Shown piece after piece: positions 9,152-17,694 of a stretch of DNA of 64,000 nucleotides. Below the pieces are notes generated by a model. That model worked only from the letters and a program-made list of their open reading frames with translations. It did no database searches and was not told where the DNA came from. Location of the stretch: NCBI GenBank assembly GCA_000830255.1, contig JQIT01000003.1, positions 243,661 to 307,660 on the forward strand. Direction: 5' to 3'. The position numbers and the translations under genes are program-made. The stretch's first letter is position 1. The number at the start of each line of letters is the position of its first letter. This stretch comes from Sulfuricurvum sp. PC08-66. Its GTDB lineage: Bacteria; Campylobacterota; Campylobacteria; Campylobacterales; Sulfurimonadaceae.

Positions 9152-10088
9152 TATTACGTAACCTTTTTGTTTTGAGGTCGTATAGGGCGCTAAATGCGCC
9201 CTTTTGACCTGCTAGCTCATAGGCGATATTTACCTGCAAATAGTAGTGCGGAACCGAGCTAGAAAATAGTCCGATATTGTAGCCGTTTATTGTTTCTGAA
9301 ATATTACCTTCACTCTTTTCGCTACAGTTGTTTTCATAAGGGGGTTCAAAAAAAACATTCGATTCCATATTGATAAAGCGTGCAATTGATTTGTCATCGT
9401 GGTTGGTCAGATCGAAGGATTCAAAAGTATTGCAGTCCAATAGCGTCGGTTCATGGGGTCCAAAATAAAAATATTTCTCCCACGGCACATCGTAGATACG
9501 CTCATCTTTTTGCTCTAGCGCGTAGTAATCGACCAATTGCCCCAAAATCGCCATCGTATCGATACCTCCATCGCTAAAGGTAGGCATATAGAGCTTGCGC
9601 TCACCCATCGCGGTCGACTCTGCATCGTCGCTATCGAGGGTGTCTAGCAGTAGCGCTATCATAAAATCGGGGTTTCTTACCTCGTGCTCTTCGAGCATTG
9701 CGGTCAAAAAACTTCGGTACTTCTCGCCTATTTGCCCATTGTCATAGCTGTTGTTGCTATCGATGACGATGCTATTGAGATTGATACGGTCGTGAAGAGA
9801 GGTAATGGCAATATCGAGGATGAAGCGCCCGTCGTCACTGGGAATGGTCGGGGGTACGGAGGCTAAAAAAAGCTCTAAATCGCTAGGTTTTTTTATCTCT
9901 CGGGTCAGCTCATCCAAGACCCCATCGATATTGGCAATGACGCGTTGGGTTTGGGCAAGACCGCGTATTTTTTGGGTTTGCGCGCCATCCTCTTGTAACA
10001 GCGTCAGTGTCCCCAAAACCACCGCCATGATAAGTGCAATAAAGCCCACTGTGATGAGAAGTGCTATGCCTTTTTTGTTTATCGTCAT
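9138..10088 (-). CDS. gspK: GspK-like minor pseudopilin
   Basis: GspK is the large minor pseudopilin thought to cap the pseudopilus tip. This 316-residue protein begins with a short basic leader and hydrophobic helix (KKGIALLITVGFIALIMAV) that lacks the Glu at mature position 5, as is usual for GspK and unlike the G/H/I/J proteins. A long alpha-helical insert follows, including DRINLNSIVI, a typical GspK segment. It contains three bacterial N-glycosylation sequons (DSNNS, ENNCS, EGNIS). It is the first gene of the leftward arm, divergent from gspG across 59 nt. Confidence 0.8.
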   Translation of the reverse strand: MTINKKGIALLITVGFIALIMAVVLGTLTLLQEDGAQTQKIRGLAQTQRVIANIDGVLDELTREIKKPSDLELFLASVPPTIPSDDGRFILDIAITSLHDRINLNSIVIDSNNSYDNGQIGEKYRSFLTAMLEEHEVRNPDFMIALLLDTLDSDDAESTAMGERKLYMPTFSDGGIDTMAILGQLVDYYALEQKDERIYDVPWEKYFYFGPHEPTLLDCNTFESFDLTNHDDKSIARFINMESNVFFEPPYENNCSEKSEGNISETINGYNIGLFSSSVPHYYLQVNIAYELAGQKGAFSALYDLKTKRLRNIVID

Positions 10089-10104
10089 GTAAGCCTAGTT
10101 TGCA

Positions 10105-10110
10105 TAGAAT
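10105..10110 (+). promoter_or_regulatory. putative -10 box for gspG-H-I-J
   Basis: TAGAAT is followed by GCCCCAATTTT, a core also seen before thrS, rpmI and mpg in this window. It sits in the 59-nt divergent gspK/gspG gap, and an AAGGAAG ribosome site lies before the gspG ATG. The leftward gspK promoter must share this small region but is not resolved. Confidence 0.4.
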
Positions 10111-10147
10111 GCCCCAATTTTAGCCAACCCATTATAAAGGAAGCGTT

Positions 10148-10570
10148 ATGCGCAGAGGTTTTTCACTTATCGAGCTTATGATTGTTATTATCATTTTGGG
10201 GTTGTTGGCAAGTTTGGTTTTGCCCAATTTAATGGGGCAAGCCAGCGGTGCCAAAAAAGATTTGGTCTGTGTCCAGATGAAACAGCTTTCCAATATTTTG
10301 GACAGCTATCAGCTCGACAATGGCGTGTTGCCAAGCACCGAAGAGGGTCTAGAGGCACTTGTATCCAATCCTGACCCAGATACCTATATCAATTACCGCG
10401 CAAGTGGCTATATCAAAGAGGGGCAACTTCCCAAAGACCCGTGGAAACGCCCCTACATCTATATCAACGACGGTAGCACCCTCGATATGATAAGTTTGGG
10501 TGCCGATGGCAAAGAGGGCGGCGAGGGCGAAAATGCAGATATTACCTACGCCCAATGCAAACAAAAGTAG
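10148..10570 (+). CDS. gspG: major pseudopilin GspG
   Basis: GspG is the main pseudopilus subunit. The 140-residue protein has a very short leader, a prepilin cleavage site and the N-methylated helix start FSLIELMIVIIILGLLASL with Glu at mature position 5. The C-terminal part carries KDPWKRPYIYIN and the calcium-site region SLGADGKEGGEGENADI characteristic of GspG. Its length matches the family. The prepilin peptidase needed to process it is not encoded in this window. gspH overlaps by 16 nt. Confidence 0.95.
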   Translation: MRRGFSLIELMIVIIILGLLASLVLPNLMGQASGAKKDLVCVQMKQLSNILDSYQLDNGVLPSTEEGLEALVSNPDPDTYINYRASGYIKEGQLPKDPWKRPYIYINDGSTLDMISLGADGKEGGEGENADITYAQCKQK

Positions 10571-11103
10571 CCCACGCTAGAGCCTTTAGCCTTATCGAGC
10601 TTCTCCTTGTGGTGCTTATTATGGGAGTGGTCTACTCTCTGGTGAGCGCCAATTTCCTCTCTCCCAAAGCACAAGCGACACTTCCCACACTCACTATCGA
10701 AAATTTGCCCGCCTTTATGCGCGGTGAAAAGGGGGTAACACGTACCTTTTATCTCCTAGGTGACAAATGTGACAAGGCGCTTTTCGACCCCCCTTTTGAG
10801 ACCCTAGAGTTCGAACATCTGCGTATCTCCCCTGCGACAAAAAGCTATGTGTTGGATTTTTATGGTGCGTTGCAAGTGGCACAGTTTGGGCGTTTCGCAC
10901 TCGAGGGTGAGGAGGTCGATATCTGCTTTGCCTATCGTATGGAGAAAAATGGCGCAGGTGCTGATACGATTGTGCAAACGCCAGAGGGGTTTTATCACAT
11001 GCCTGTCTTTTTTGGCGCACCCAAACGCTATGCCACGCTAGAAGAGGCGCAAACAGCGATGCTAGCCACCGCGCTCAATCCTGACAATGTGAGGCTACGC
11101 TAA
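10555..11103 (+). CDS. gspH: minor pseudopilin GspH
   Basis: This 182-residue protein has a basic leader and a class III signal helix (ARAFSLIELLLVVLIMGVVY) with Glu at mature position 5, followed by a beta-rich globular part. It overlaps gspG by 16 nt and abuts gspI with a 1-nt overlap. GspH, GspI, GspJ and GspK form the tip complex of the pseudopilus. The H designation comes from gene order and size. Confidence 0.8.
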   Translation: MQTKVAHARAFSLIELLLVVLIMGVVYSLVSANFLSPKAQATLPTLTIENLPAFMRGEKGVTRTFYLLGDKCDKALFDPPFETLEFEHLRISPATKSYVLDFYGALQVAQFGRFALEGEEVDICFAYRMEKNGAGADTIVQTPEGFYHMPVFFGAPKRYATLEEAQTAMLATALNPDNVRLR

Positions 11104-11564
11104 TGAGAGGCTTTACGATTGTAGAGGTGCTTGTAGCGGTAATCATCCTCACGTTTGCAGGATGGGGGATACTCCAAAGTCAATCGCAAAGCAGTTTCAT
11201 GATGCGCAGCAACCATATCGCATGGCAGATGCAGCTCTCTAGCATGCCCTTCTTGGTCACGGGGAATGAGAACCTGCATGGCAAAGAGATGACGCTTTAT
11301 GAATTTCTCTCTCCACGCTACAACATCACGCACGATGAGGTGGTCACAGCCCTCAAGGCGCAAAAATACAGCTACTCTCAAAAAGAGTTCACCTATATTT
11401 CTCTCGATGGGTACATGGATGAGACTCCAGACCCTACACAAACCCAAGTCAATAGTGCAGATATTGCTCAAGCCACACAAGGAGTAGGACTCTCTATCGA
11501 GCAAATCGTCGTCAAAAGCCCCACCTCTCAAAGCGGACTTTTTACCTTCAAGGTGACGCAATGA
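11103..11564 (+). CDS. gspI: minor pseudopilin GspI
   Basis: The 153-residue protein starts with a minimal leader and the prepilin motif MRGFTIVEVLVAVIILTFAG, Glu at mature position 5 included. It is the size of GspI and lies between the H and J genes with overlaps of 1 nt and 4 nt. In the T2SS tip, GspI is the contact point for GspJ and GspK. A long antisense frame of equal size opposite it is a shadow. Confidence 0.8.
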   Translation: MRGFTIVEVLVAVIILTFAGWGILQSQSQSSFMMRSNHIAWQMQLSSMPFLVTGNENLHGKEMTLYEFLSPRYNITHDEVVTALKAQKYSYSQKEFTYISLDGYMDETPDPTQTQVNSADIAQATQGVGLSIEQIVVKSPTSQSGLFTFKVTQ

Positions 11565-12088
11565 GTCGTCGCGCCTTTACCCTCGTGGAGCTACTCGTAG
11601 CGATTATGCTTTTGGGATTGGTGGTGCTTTTTTTGGTCGATACGCTCAACAGTGTACGCATTGGCGAGAGTGTGCTACGCACCCAAGCGGCACGCCATGT
11701 CGACCACACCCGCGCTATCGAGCTACTCTATGCCGATATTTTGCAAATTACCGACGATACTAATGAAACCATCCTCATCGAGGGTGACAAACATATGGCG
11801 CTAGCTTTTCGTACCCAAAACTCTCTCTACGGTATCAATCGACCCTATGTAAAATGGTTCGTCGACCCCAAAACCCAGCGCCTTTTGCGTAGCGAGAGCG
11901 CGAAAGAGTATAAGTTGCCTTATGACAATGCACAATTGCATCTTATACGACTCGATAAAATCATGGAGAGTTGTGAGTGGTTGAGAGCCTATGAAGCGAC
12001 AGAGGGGAATGATACGAAGTCCCTGCTTGTTGTCATGCAGTGTGAAAAAGCACCCCAGCCTTTTGTGCTGGAGTTTTTACGCTTTTAG
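11561..12088 (+). CDS. gspJ: minor pseudopilin GspJ
   Basis: The 175-residue protein has the class III signal helix SRRAFTLVELLVAIMLLGLV with Glu at mature position 5 and a beta-rich body. Two glycosylation sequons occur (DTNET, EGNDT). It is last in the rightward G-H-I-J arm. Its stop codon overlaps the stop codon of the convergent lipoprotein D gene by 4 nt. Confidence 0.8.
   Translation: MSRRAFTLVELLVAIMLLGLVVLFLVDTLNSVRIGESVLRTQAARHVDHTRAIELLYADILQITDDTNETILIEGDKHMALAFRTQNSLYGINRPYVKWFVDPKTQRLLRSESAKEYKLPYDNAQLHLIRLDKIMESCEWLRAYEATEGNDTKSLLVVMQCEKAPQPFVLEFLRF
12055..12071. terminator. possible bidirectional terminator inside the 3' end of gspJ
   Basis: CCAGC pairs with GCTGG across a 7-nt loop. 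On the plus strand the stem is followed by AGTTTTTA, and on the minus strand, after a few bases, by a run of five T. The stem is only 5 bp, so strength is uncertain, but it is the only hairpin found where the two convergent operons meet. Confidence 0.35.
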
Positions 12089-14850
12089 AAGAAGGGGTCG
12101 TAGTAGGTTTCGTAAGTTTGTTGGGTCGTTGAGGTGGTGGTGTTGAACTCTATGTTAGAGAGCGGAGAGTTGGCATAAAAGAGGTCATCAAACGAGTAGG
12201 GCATTTGCGCACGTGTATAGAAGCGTGTGTAGCCGTAGCGGTTGAAGGCGATGGCTCCATTGATGGTGTAGCTACTGCTGTTGACATCGTATTGTGCGAA
12301 ATATTGTCCCCCATAGAGTCCACCACGTGCATAGTCGAGTGTACCCTCGTAGGTGAGAGTGTCTAGATAGGTGTCATTGGCATCGAAGCTTACGGTAGAG
12401 ACGCTGTTAAGCCCTGTAGCCAAAAGCGAATAGGCGCTAGTGTTGTTTTCATAATCTATTTGCAAGCCTGTGGAGACATCCATAATGTAGTCAGGCATGC
12501 GCAGTTGTGTGTAGCCATAGCTGAAGGTGTCGTTGCGCAGTGCGATGATACCTCCCTCGCCTAGCGCGGCGAAGAGATGACCCGTTGTCAAATCTATATG
12601 CAAGCTACGTGGCGCTACACCGTCGCTGAAGGTAAAACTTTCATTGAGGGTGTAATTGCCATCGCTGCCCAGTGTCATAGCGGTGATGCGTGCATTGGAG
12701 TAGTCTGCTACATAGACTTTGGTGCCGTTGTTGGAGACCATATCAAAAATGGCACCGAAATTGGTAGTGTCGCTGCTCAAAAGTGTGGCATTCCAATTGA
12801 CGGTATCGATGGTGTAGTGGAGCAGTCCTTCTGTAGTACCCACATAGAGATGGAAATTGACACCGATACGTCCTCCTAGGACGCTGCGTACGGTAGCAAA
12901 AGCATTCATAGAGAGTTTTGGTGTCACTGAAGCTGGTAGACCGCTGGTATCTAGCCCAATTTCTGCGATGCTAAATCCTCCCGAACCATGTGCCAAAAGA
13001 GCATAGATGGAGCCATTGCTATCGTTGACGAGATTAAAATTGTAGAGGGGAGAGTAGGAGTAGTCGCGGGTGAGGTACTGCTCTCCTTTGTCATTGAAAA
13101 AGGAGAGGCTATTGCCTGCGACTACAACGCTGTTTTGCATGTAGGGATAAGAGCGTGATTTATTGATAGTATGCCCTGCACTATAATCTTTGTGCACGCT
13201 CTGTACATATGCACCGATGTCGATGATTTGGCTAGCTGTGGCATTGGTTTCGTTGGTATCGCCAAAGGTCACAAGGTAGTGGTCGTAGAGCGCAAAAGAG
13301 GTGATATTGTGCTCAGCGGTGATGACATCGCGTGTTTCGATGGTGCTTTCGTAGATTTTTTGGATATCCCATAGATGAATGCGTGAGCTGTTTGCTTCAA
13401 GCGCGAAGAGATACCCGCTCACAATCTCCAACTGCGCTACAGGCACACCTGCATCCACGAGGGTATAGCCTGAGGGGTTTGCCTCATTGATGAGGTAAAT
13501 TTGAGTAGTACCTGCTGCTGCAATATAGCCACTGCCTACGGCTAAAGCATCTGTATCACTAGGTTGAATGTTTGTATCGATGGCGCTTGCACCTGTCAAA
13601 TCAAAACGGTATACGCCATTGTTTGAAGTAGCGTACGCGATGCGCTCTGGGGTGACGATACAGTTGCGAAATGTGGCGGTATCCAATGCACCCATGGACT
13701 CATTCATACCCATTGCGTAGTTATTTTCGGATGCAAGGGTGTAAAAACTGATACTTGAATAGGTACTAATCAAGCAGGCACGGTCAGCATTCATTGCCAT
13801 TTTCATTGTATAACCGCTATAGGGATAGATAAAAAAGCTAGAGTTGCTCTCTAAATCGTGCGCGATGATTTTGTCCGTCTCGAGTAAAAAGAGGTGATTG
13901 TTATAGAATGCACCCATCGCAATGGCACCGTACGATGAGGTGGAGAGGTTGAACTCTAGGGGAGTGATACCCTCTTGGATACCATAGATATCCAAAGTTG
14001 CTTGGAAGTTGGTGTAGTTTTGGTCGTCGTAGCGTGCGATATAGACCTTGCCAGTGTTGGGATTGACCCACCCTTTGCCTGTAGCATAGGTGGTGGTGTA
14101 GTTACCATCAACCGACGGTGCACTTTGCGTAGTGGCTGTGACACTGAAGCTGGTAGGATTATTTGCCATATCTTTGAGTCCCAATATTTCCAGCGTGACA
14201 TTGGTATCGAAGGGGAGTAGGGCATTGGGAATACACATGAGTGTGCGACCATCGGTGCCTAGTGAGCAGGTGACATTGCTGTCACCGTTGAGCGTGTAGG
14301 TTGCGCCTAACGTATTGAGCATCTCGTCGTAGCGCACTATAAAAGCTGCATGCACCGAGAGGTTGGCATCGCCGTTGGCGATATTTTGCGCCTTTACCAT
14401 AGAGGCATTGTTATCGCTATTGCCCCCCGTTTGAAATTCGTAGGTGAACTCTTGGCCGAGCGAGGTGTAATCAGCGAACATAAGTCCCGTACGAAGCACT
14501 ATCGAGTAGCTAGCATTGGCTTCAAGGTATTGGGGCGCCGCGTAGTTGAAACTGCTTGGTGTGAGCGAGAGGGTAACACCATCCACTGCGAGCGTGTAGT
14601 CCAGTGACACAGAGGTGTTGCTATCTAGATGTATGAGTTCTACTGAAGCATTGAACTCTTGTATATCGTAAAGAGCCTTGGTAAATACCAAATGGATGAT
14701 AGAGTTGGTGTAGACTGAGGTCGCTCCATCGATTTGCCCCATGCGCACAATTGGGAAATCGGGATTGGGAGTGTTAGGTGTGTCGTGGAGGTTGGTTTGA
14801 GTACACCCTCCTATCCATAAGGCGATAAGTAAAAGTAGTAGACGTTTCAT
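12085..14850 (-). CDS. large outer-membrane lipoprotein D: Ig-like domains plus propeller, YDPFF tail
   Basis: The 921 residues start with a lipoprotein signal peptide (lipobox ending IGGC, +2 Thr, so outer-membrane routed). Two SbsA/Big_5-type Ig-like domains follow (about 30-145 and 150-245), then about 650 residues of beta-strand repeats resembling an LVIVD-type propeller, including LFAALGEGGIIALR. There are 21 D/E-x-N-x-S/T sequons (DSNTS, EANAS, DTNVT, ESNSS and others). Two cysteines (DRACL, RNCIV) occur about 40 residues apart as in its three paralogues. The end, YETYYDPFF, resembles the tails of lipoprotein C and the FecR protein. It is the last gene of the six-gene operon, 9 nt after lipoprotein C. 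Substrate or partner is unknown. Confidence 0.85.
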   Translation of the reverse strand: MKRLLLLLIALWIGGCTQTNLHDTPNTPNPDFPIVRMGQIDGATSVYTNSIIHLVFTKALYDIQEFNASVELIHLDSNTSVSLDYTLAVDGVTLSLTPSSFNYAAPQYLEANASYSIVLRTGLMFADYTSLGQEFTYEFQTGGNSDNNASMVKAQNIANGDANLSVHAAFIVRYDEMLNTLGATYTLNGDSNVTCSLGTDGRTLMCIPNALLPFDTNVTLEILGLKDMANNPTSFSVTATTQSAPSVDGNYTTTYATGKGWVNPNTGKVYIARYDDQNYTNFQATLDIYGIQEGITPLEFNLSTSSYGAIAMGAFYNNHLFLLETDKIIAHDLESNSSFFIYPYSGYTMKMAMNADRACLISTYSSISFYTLASENNYAMGMNESMGALDTATFRNCIVTPERIAYATSNNGVYRFDLTGASAIDTNIQPSDTDALAVGSGYIAAAGTTQIYLINEANPSGYTLVDAGVPVAQLEIVSGYLFALEANSSRIHLWDIQKIYESTIETRDVITAEHNITSFALYDHYLVTFGDTNETNATASQIIDIGAYVQSVHKDYSAGHTINKSRSYPYMQNSVVVAGNSLSFFNDKGEQYLTRDYSYSPLYNFNLVNDSNGSIYALLAHGSGGFSIAEIGLDTSGLPASVTPKLSMNAFATVRSVLGGRIGVNFHLYVGTTEGLLHYTIDTVNWNATLLSSDTTNFGAIFDMVSNNGTKVYVADYSNARITAMTLGSDGNYTLNESFTFSDGVAPRSLHIDLTTGHLFAALGEGGIIALRNDTFSYGYTQLRMPDYIMDVSTGLQIDYENNTSAYSLLATGLNSVSTVSFDANDTYLDTLTYEGTLDYARGGLYGGQYFAQYDVNSSSYTINGAIAFNRYGYTRFYTRAQMPYSFDDLFYANSPLSNIEFNTTTSTTQQTYETYYDPFF

Positions 14851-14859
14851 GGTTGCTCC

Positions 14860-17649
14860 TTAGAAGGGGTCGATAGAATAGGTATTGGTCACATTGGTCT
14901 CGACGGTTTCAAAAATCGTACTTAGGACAGGGTCAGTGGTGGTGTTGACTTCAACATAGGTGTAGTTGTTGTCGTAATAGCTAGGTTTGGGTGTCTCTTG
15001 GTGTCCATAGATACGTAGAGAGCCATTTTTGGAGAAGCTCATGGCGCCGTTGATGGTTTCATAAGAGACGTTATAATCGTTATAAAATACATAAGCGAGG
15101 TCTTTTAGAAAAACTGACCCATATTCATCATTTTTTATATTGTTAATTACTCCATCAATTTTCATTTGAGGGTCGGATTCACTAAAACGAAAAATCGTAG
15201 TACCCGTAAGGTGACTAGCCAATCCCACGTACCCAAAACTGCCATCGCTGTAACGCTCAACACCAGCATGAACATTCATGGCATAGCCTGCGGTAGATAG
15301 GGTATTGACTGTGCCAAGTGAATCACCATCGATGTCAAAACGCATGATTTGTCCACCTGCGGTAAGTGCTGCAAAGAGGTAGCTGTCATTGTAGTCTGGA
15401 TACTTTTGCATTGCATAGAGTGCTCTTGGAGGGCTAAGCGTGGTAAAACTATCAGTGACGTTATAGTCAGTGAAATTGCTGTCAAATCTAATGAGTTTAA
15501 TTGCGTTTTGTCCATAATCAGCAATAGCCATAACCAATTCAGAATTATAATATCCTATGAAATCCATGTCGTAGATAGCTGTAAAATTGGTGTTGTCCTC
15601 TTTTAGGAGAGTGGGTGTCGAATCGTTAATGTCAGACATTTCAAAAATTTGCAATCCTTTGTCAGTAGAGCCAACAAAAAGACGATTGATAGGTTGCATA
15701 TCCATTCCAACAAAAGCAAATATTCGAACAGAAAAAACTGTGCTGTTTGTGTCAATTGTGTTGACTGAAACCCCTTGTAATATTTCAATACCATGAATAC
15801 CTTTTGCTAGAACAAGTAATGGCCCATATGCACTACTTTCCTGAACTGCGTTGACAGCTGGTCCATTGGGTACTACATAGTGGGTGAGTATCGTGCCATT
15901 AGCATCCCAATAAGTGACACTATCACCTGCGGTGATGTAATATTTTGCGTTGTAGTCGCCTTCGATAAGTTTGTAAATATTCCCCAACGTATGCTTAACA
16001 TCGACGAAGGGCGTCACGCTGTAGGCTCCAATATCAAAAAGCTCAACAGCTGTTGTACTTGTCGCAGTCGTCGCGTAGCTTGCTACGAGATAGTGATCGA
16101 TAATGCCAAAACGCTCAATGGTACTCGTACCTGTAAACTCTCCCACTTTGGCGAGGGAAGGTGTCGCGTCGCCCAGTTTTTCGAGGGAGACGACATAGAT
16201 TGTGTTGCTGTTTTGTCCCAGTACATACAAAAAGGCACCGTGAATGCGCAAGCGTTTGGGTGTGATGCCCAAATTTAGCGTTGCTAGCTCATCCATCGCT
16301 TCTGAAAAGAGCACTACAGAGGTACCGCTAGAAGCAGCGATATAGCCATTGCCTTTCTTGACTCTGTCCAATCCACCTGTATACACTTTGTGGCTCCAAC
16401 TGTCGGTGCTTGGGGTATAGGCGTGTAGTCCTGTCGTGGTTGTCACGAGCACCGATTGATCATCGAGTACATTACAGCGACTAGGAGTGCCTTGGTCGAT
16501 GAGTGTAGCGATAGGATTGATGGTATCGAGGGTGTAGTTGTTTTCTGAAGTACCTATATACAGTAGATAGGTTGCATTGGTATCGGCAGAGACGAGGCAG
16601 GCGCGGCTTTTGTCGAGATAAGCGTGTGAGACGGGATAAGGAAGCGCTTGTGCGATGCCATTTTTGCTTACGTACAAGACGGTTTTGTTGGCATCAATGT
16701 GGAAAAGGGTGCTGTCATAAAGCCCTGACCAAACATAACCTCCACTGTAGGAGATATTTACATCTGTAGTGTTGGCTTCGAGTGTACCTTTGGCATAGTC
16801 AAGGATGTCAAGTGTGCGGTTTGTTCCGTCGTGACGCTCTAGCACTATACTACTCTTGTCGTAGTCAAAATGCACGATTCCTGTACTGTAAGTCGTAGCA
16901 TAAGTGTTGACACTTTGAAAGGCTGCTTGGGTGGTAAAGGTCGTGGTAAAGTTAGCTTCATTACCTGCTAAATCCATGACATTCTCGAGGGTGAAAGTGA
17001 CGGTGTCGCTTGGGTTTAGAGAGCCGCTGGTCATAATCACCGCAGATTTACCGTCTGTACCCGCCTTGAGCGTGGGGGTGATGCCATTTGCGGCAGTGAA
17101 GTTTAGCGTTGCCGTGTCCAAATCGACGAATTCATTGAAGCGCATCGACCACGCAACGTGTCGCGATACATTGGTGTCGCCAGAGGTGATGTTTTGGATG
17201 GTGATATTGGCCTCAGTTGTGTCATTGAGCTCACCTGTAGTGAATGCGTAGGTGAAGCGCTCTCCAAGAATCGTAGCATCCGCAAAGGTGAAATCAGATT
17301 CTAGTATGACAGTGTAGGGTTTGTTGCTTGCCATGACGGTGGCGGGGGTGAGTTTGAGCTTTTTGTCTGCATCTATCCACTCATAGGAGAGGGGCATCGA
17401 AGCATTGGTATCGGTACGCACGAGTTTGACGGTGGCGTTGAGGTCTGTATCATTGATAGCTTGGGTAAAAAGCATCACGATACGTGAATTAGGATAGACC
17501 GCTGTGGCACCATCAATGATGGTCTCCCCCATGCGCACGGTGGGGAATTTGGGATTGGTAGTCGCTGTACTGCCGTTGGTGCCACCGTCAGAGGGAGCTG
17601 TACATCCCGCTAGCAATAGCAACAGTAGACCTGAAAGAAGGTAGCGCAT
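14860..17649 (-). CDS. large outer-membrane lipoprotein C: Ig-like domains plus propeller, SIDPF tail
   Basis: Closest to lipoprotein D. I chose the ATG at 17649 because it has AAAGGAG at the right distance and puts the signal peptide (MRYLLSGLLLLLLAGC) at the N-terminus; an ATG at 17682, also with a good ribosome site, would add 11 residues. The 929 residues hold two Ig-like domains (shared opening FPTVRMGETIIDGATAVYP) and a propeller region with YLFAALTAGGQIMRFD. I counted 21 D/E-x-N-x-S/T sequons. A cysteine pair (SRACL, SRCNV) is conserved. The protein ends NTYSIDPF, nearly the same as the FecR protein end. The gene lies 45 nt after the FecR gene. Confidence 0.85.
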   Translation of the reverse strand: MRYLLSGLLLLLLAGCTAPSDGGTNGSTATTNPKFPTVRMGETIIDGATAVYPNSRIVMLFTQAINDTDLNATVKLVRTDTNASMPLSYEWIDADKKLKLTPATVMASNKPYTVILESDFTFADATILGERFTYAFTTGELNDTTEANITIQNITSGDTNVSRHVAWSMRFNEFVDLDTATLNFTAANGITPTLKAGTDGKSAVIMTSGSLNPSDTVTFTLENVMDLAGNEANFTTTFTTQAAFQSVNTYATTYSTGIVHFDYDKSSIVLERHDGTNRTLDILDYAKGTLEANTTDVNISYSGGYVWSGLYDSTLFHIDANKTVLYVSKNGIAQALPYPVSHAYLDKSRACLVSADTNATYLLYIGTSENNYTLDTINPIATLIDQGTPSRCNVLDDQSVLVTTTTGLHAYTPSTDSWSHKVYTGGLDRVKKGNGYIAASSGTSVVLFSEAMDELATLNLGITPKRLRIHGAFLYVLGQNSNTIYVVSLEKLGDATPSLAKVGEFTGTSTIERFGIIDHYLVASYATTATSTTAVELFDIGAYSVTPFVDVKHTLGNIYKLIEGDYNAKYYITAGDSVTYWDANGTILTHYVVPNGPAVNAVQESSAYGPLLVLAKGIHGIEILQGVSVNTIDTNSTVFSVRIFAFVGMDMQPINRLFVGSTDKGLQIFEMSDINDSTPTLLKEDNTNFTAIYDMDFIGYYNSELVMAIADYGQNAIKLIRFDSNFTDYNVTDSFTTLSPPRALYAMQKYPDYNDSYLFAALTAGGQIMRFDIDGDSLGTVNTLSTAGYAMNVHAGVERYSDGSFGYVGLASHLTGTTIFRFSESDPQMKIDGVINNIKNDEYGSVFLKDLAYVFYNDYNVSYETINGAMSFSKNGSLRIYGHQETPKPSYYDNNYTYVEVNTTTDPVLSTIFETVETNVTNTYSIDPF

Positions 17650-17694
17650 TTGTTCTCCTTTGTGTGAGATGAAGTGTGTCATTTCCTATCCTTC

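Noticed and set aside
11100..11561. 153-codon minus-strand frame of the same length as gspI
   Set aside because: Mirror of gspI, which has an intact prepilin motif and overlaps its neighbours as expected.
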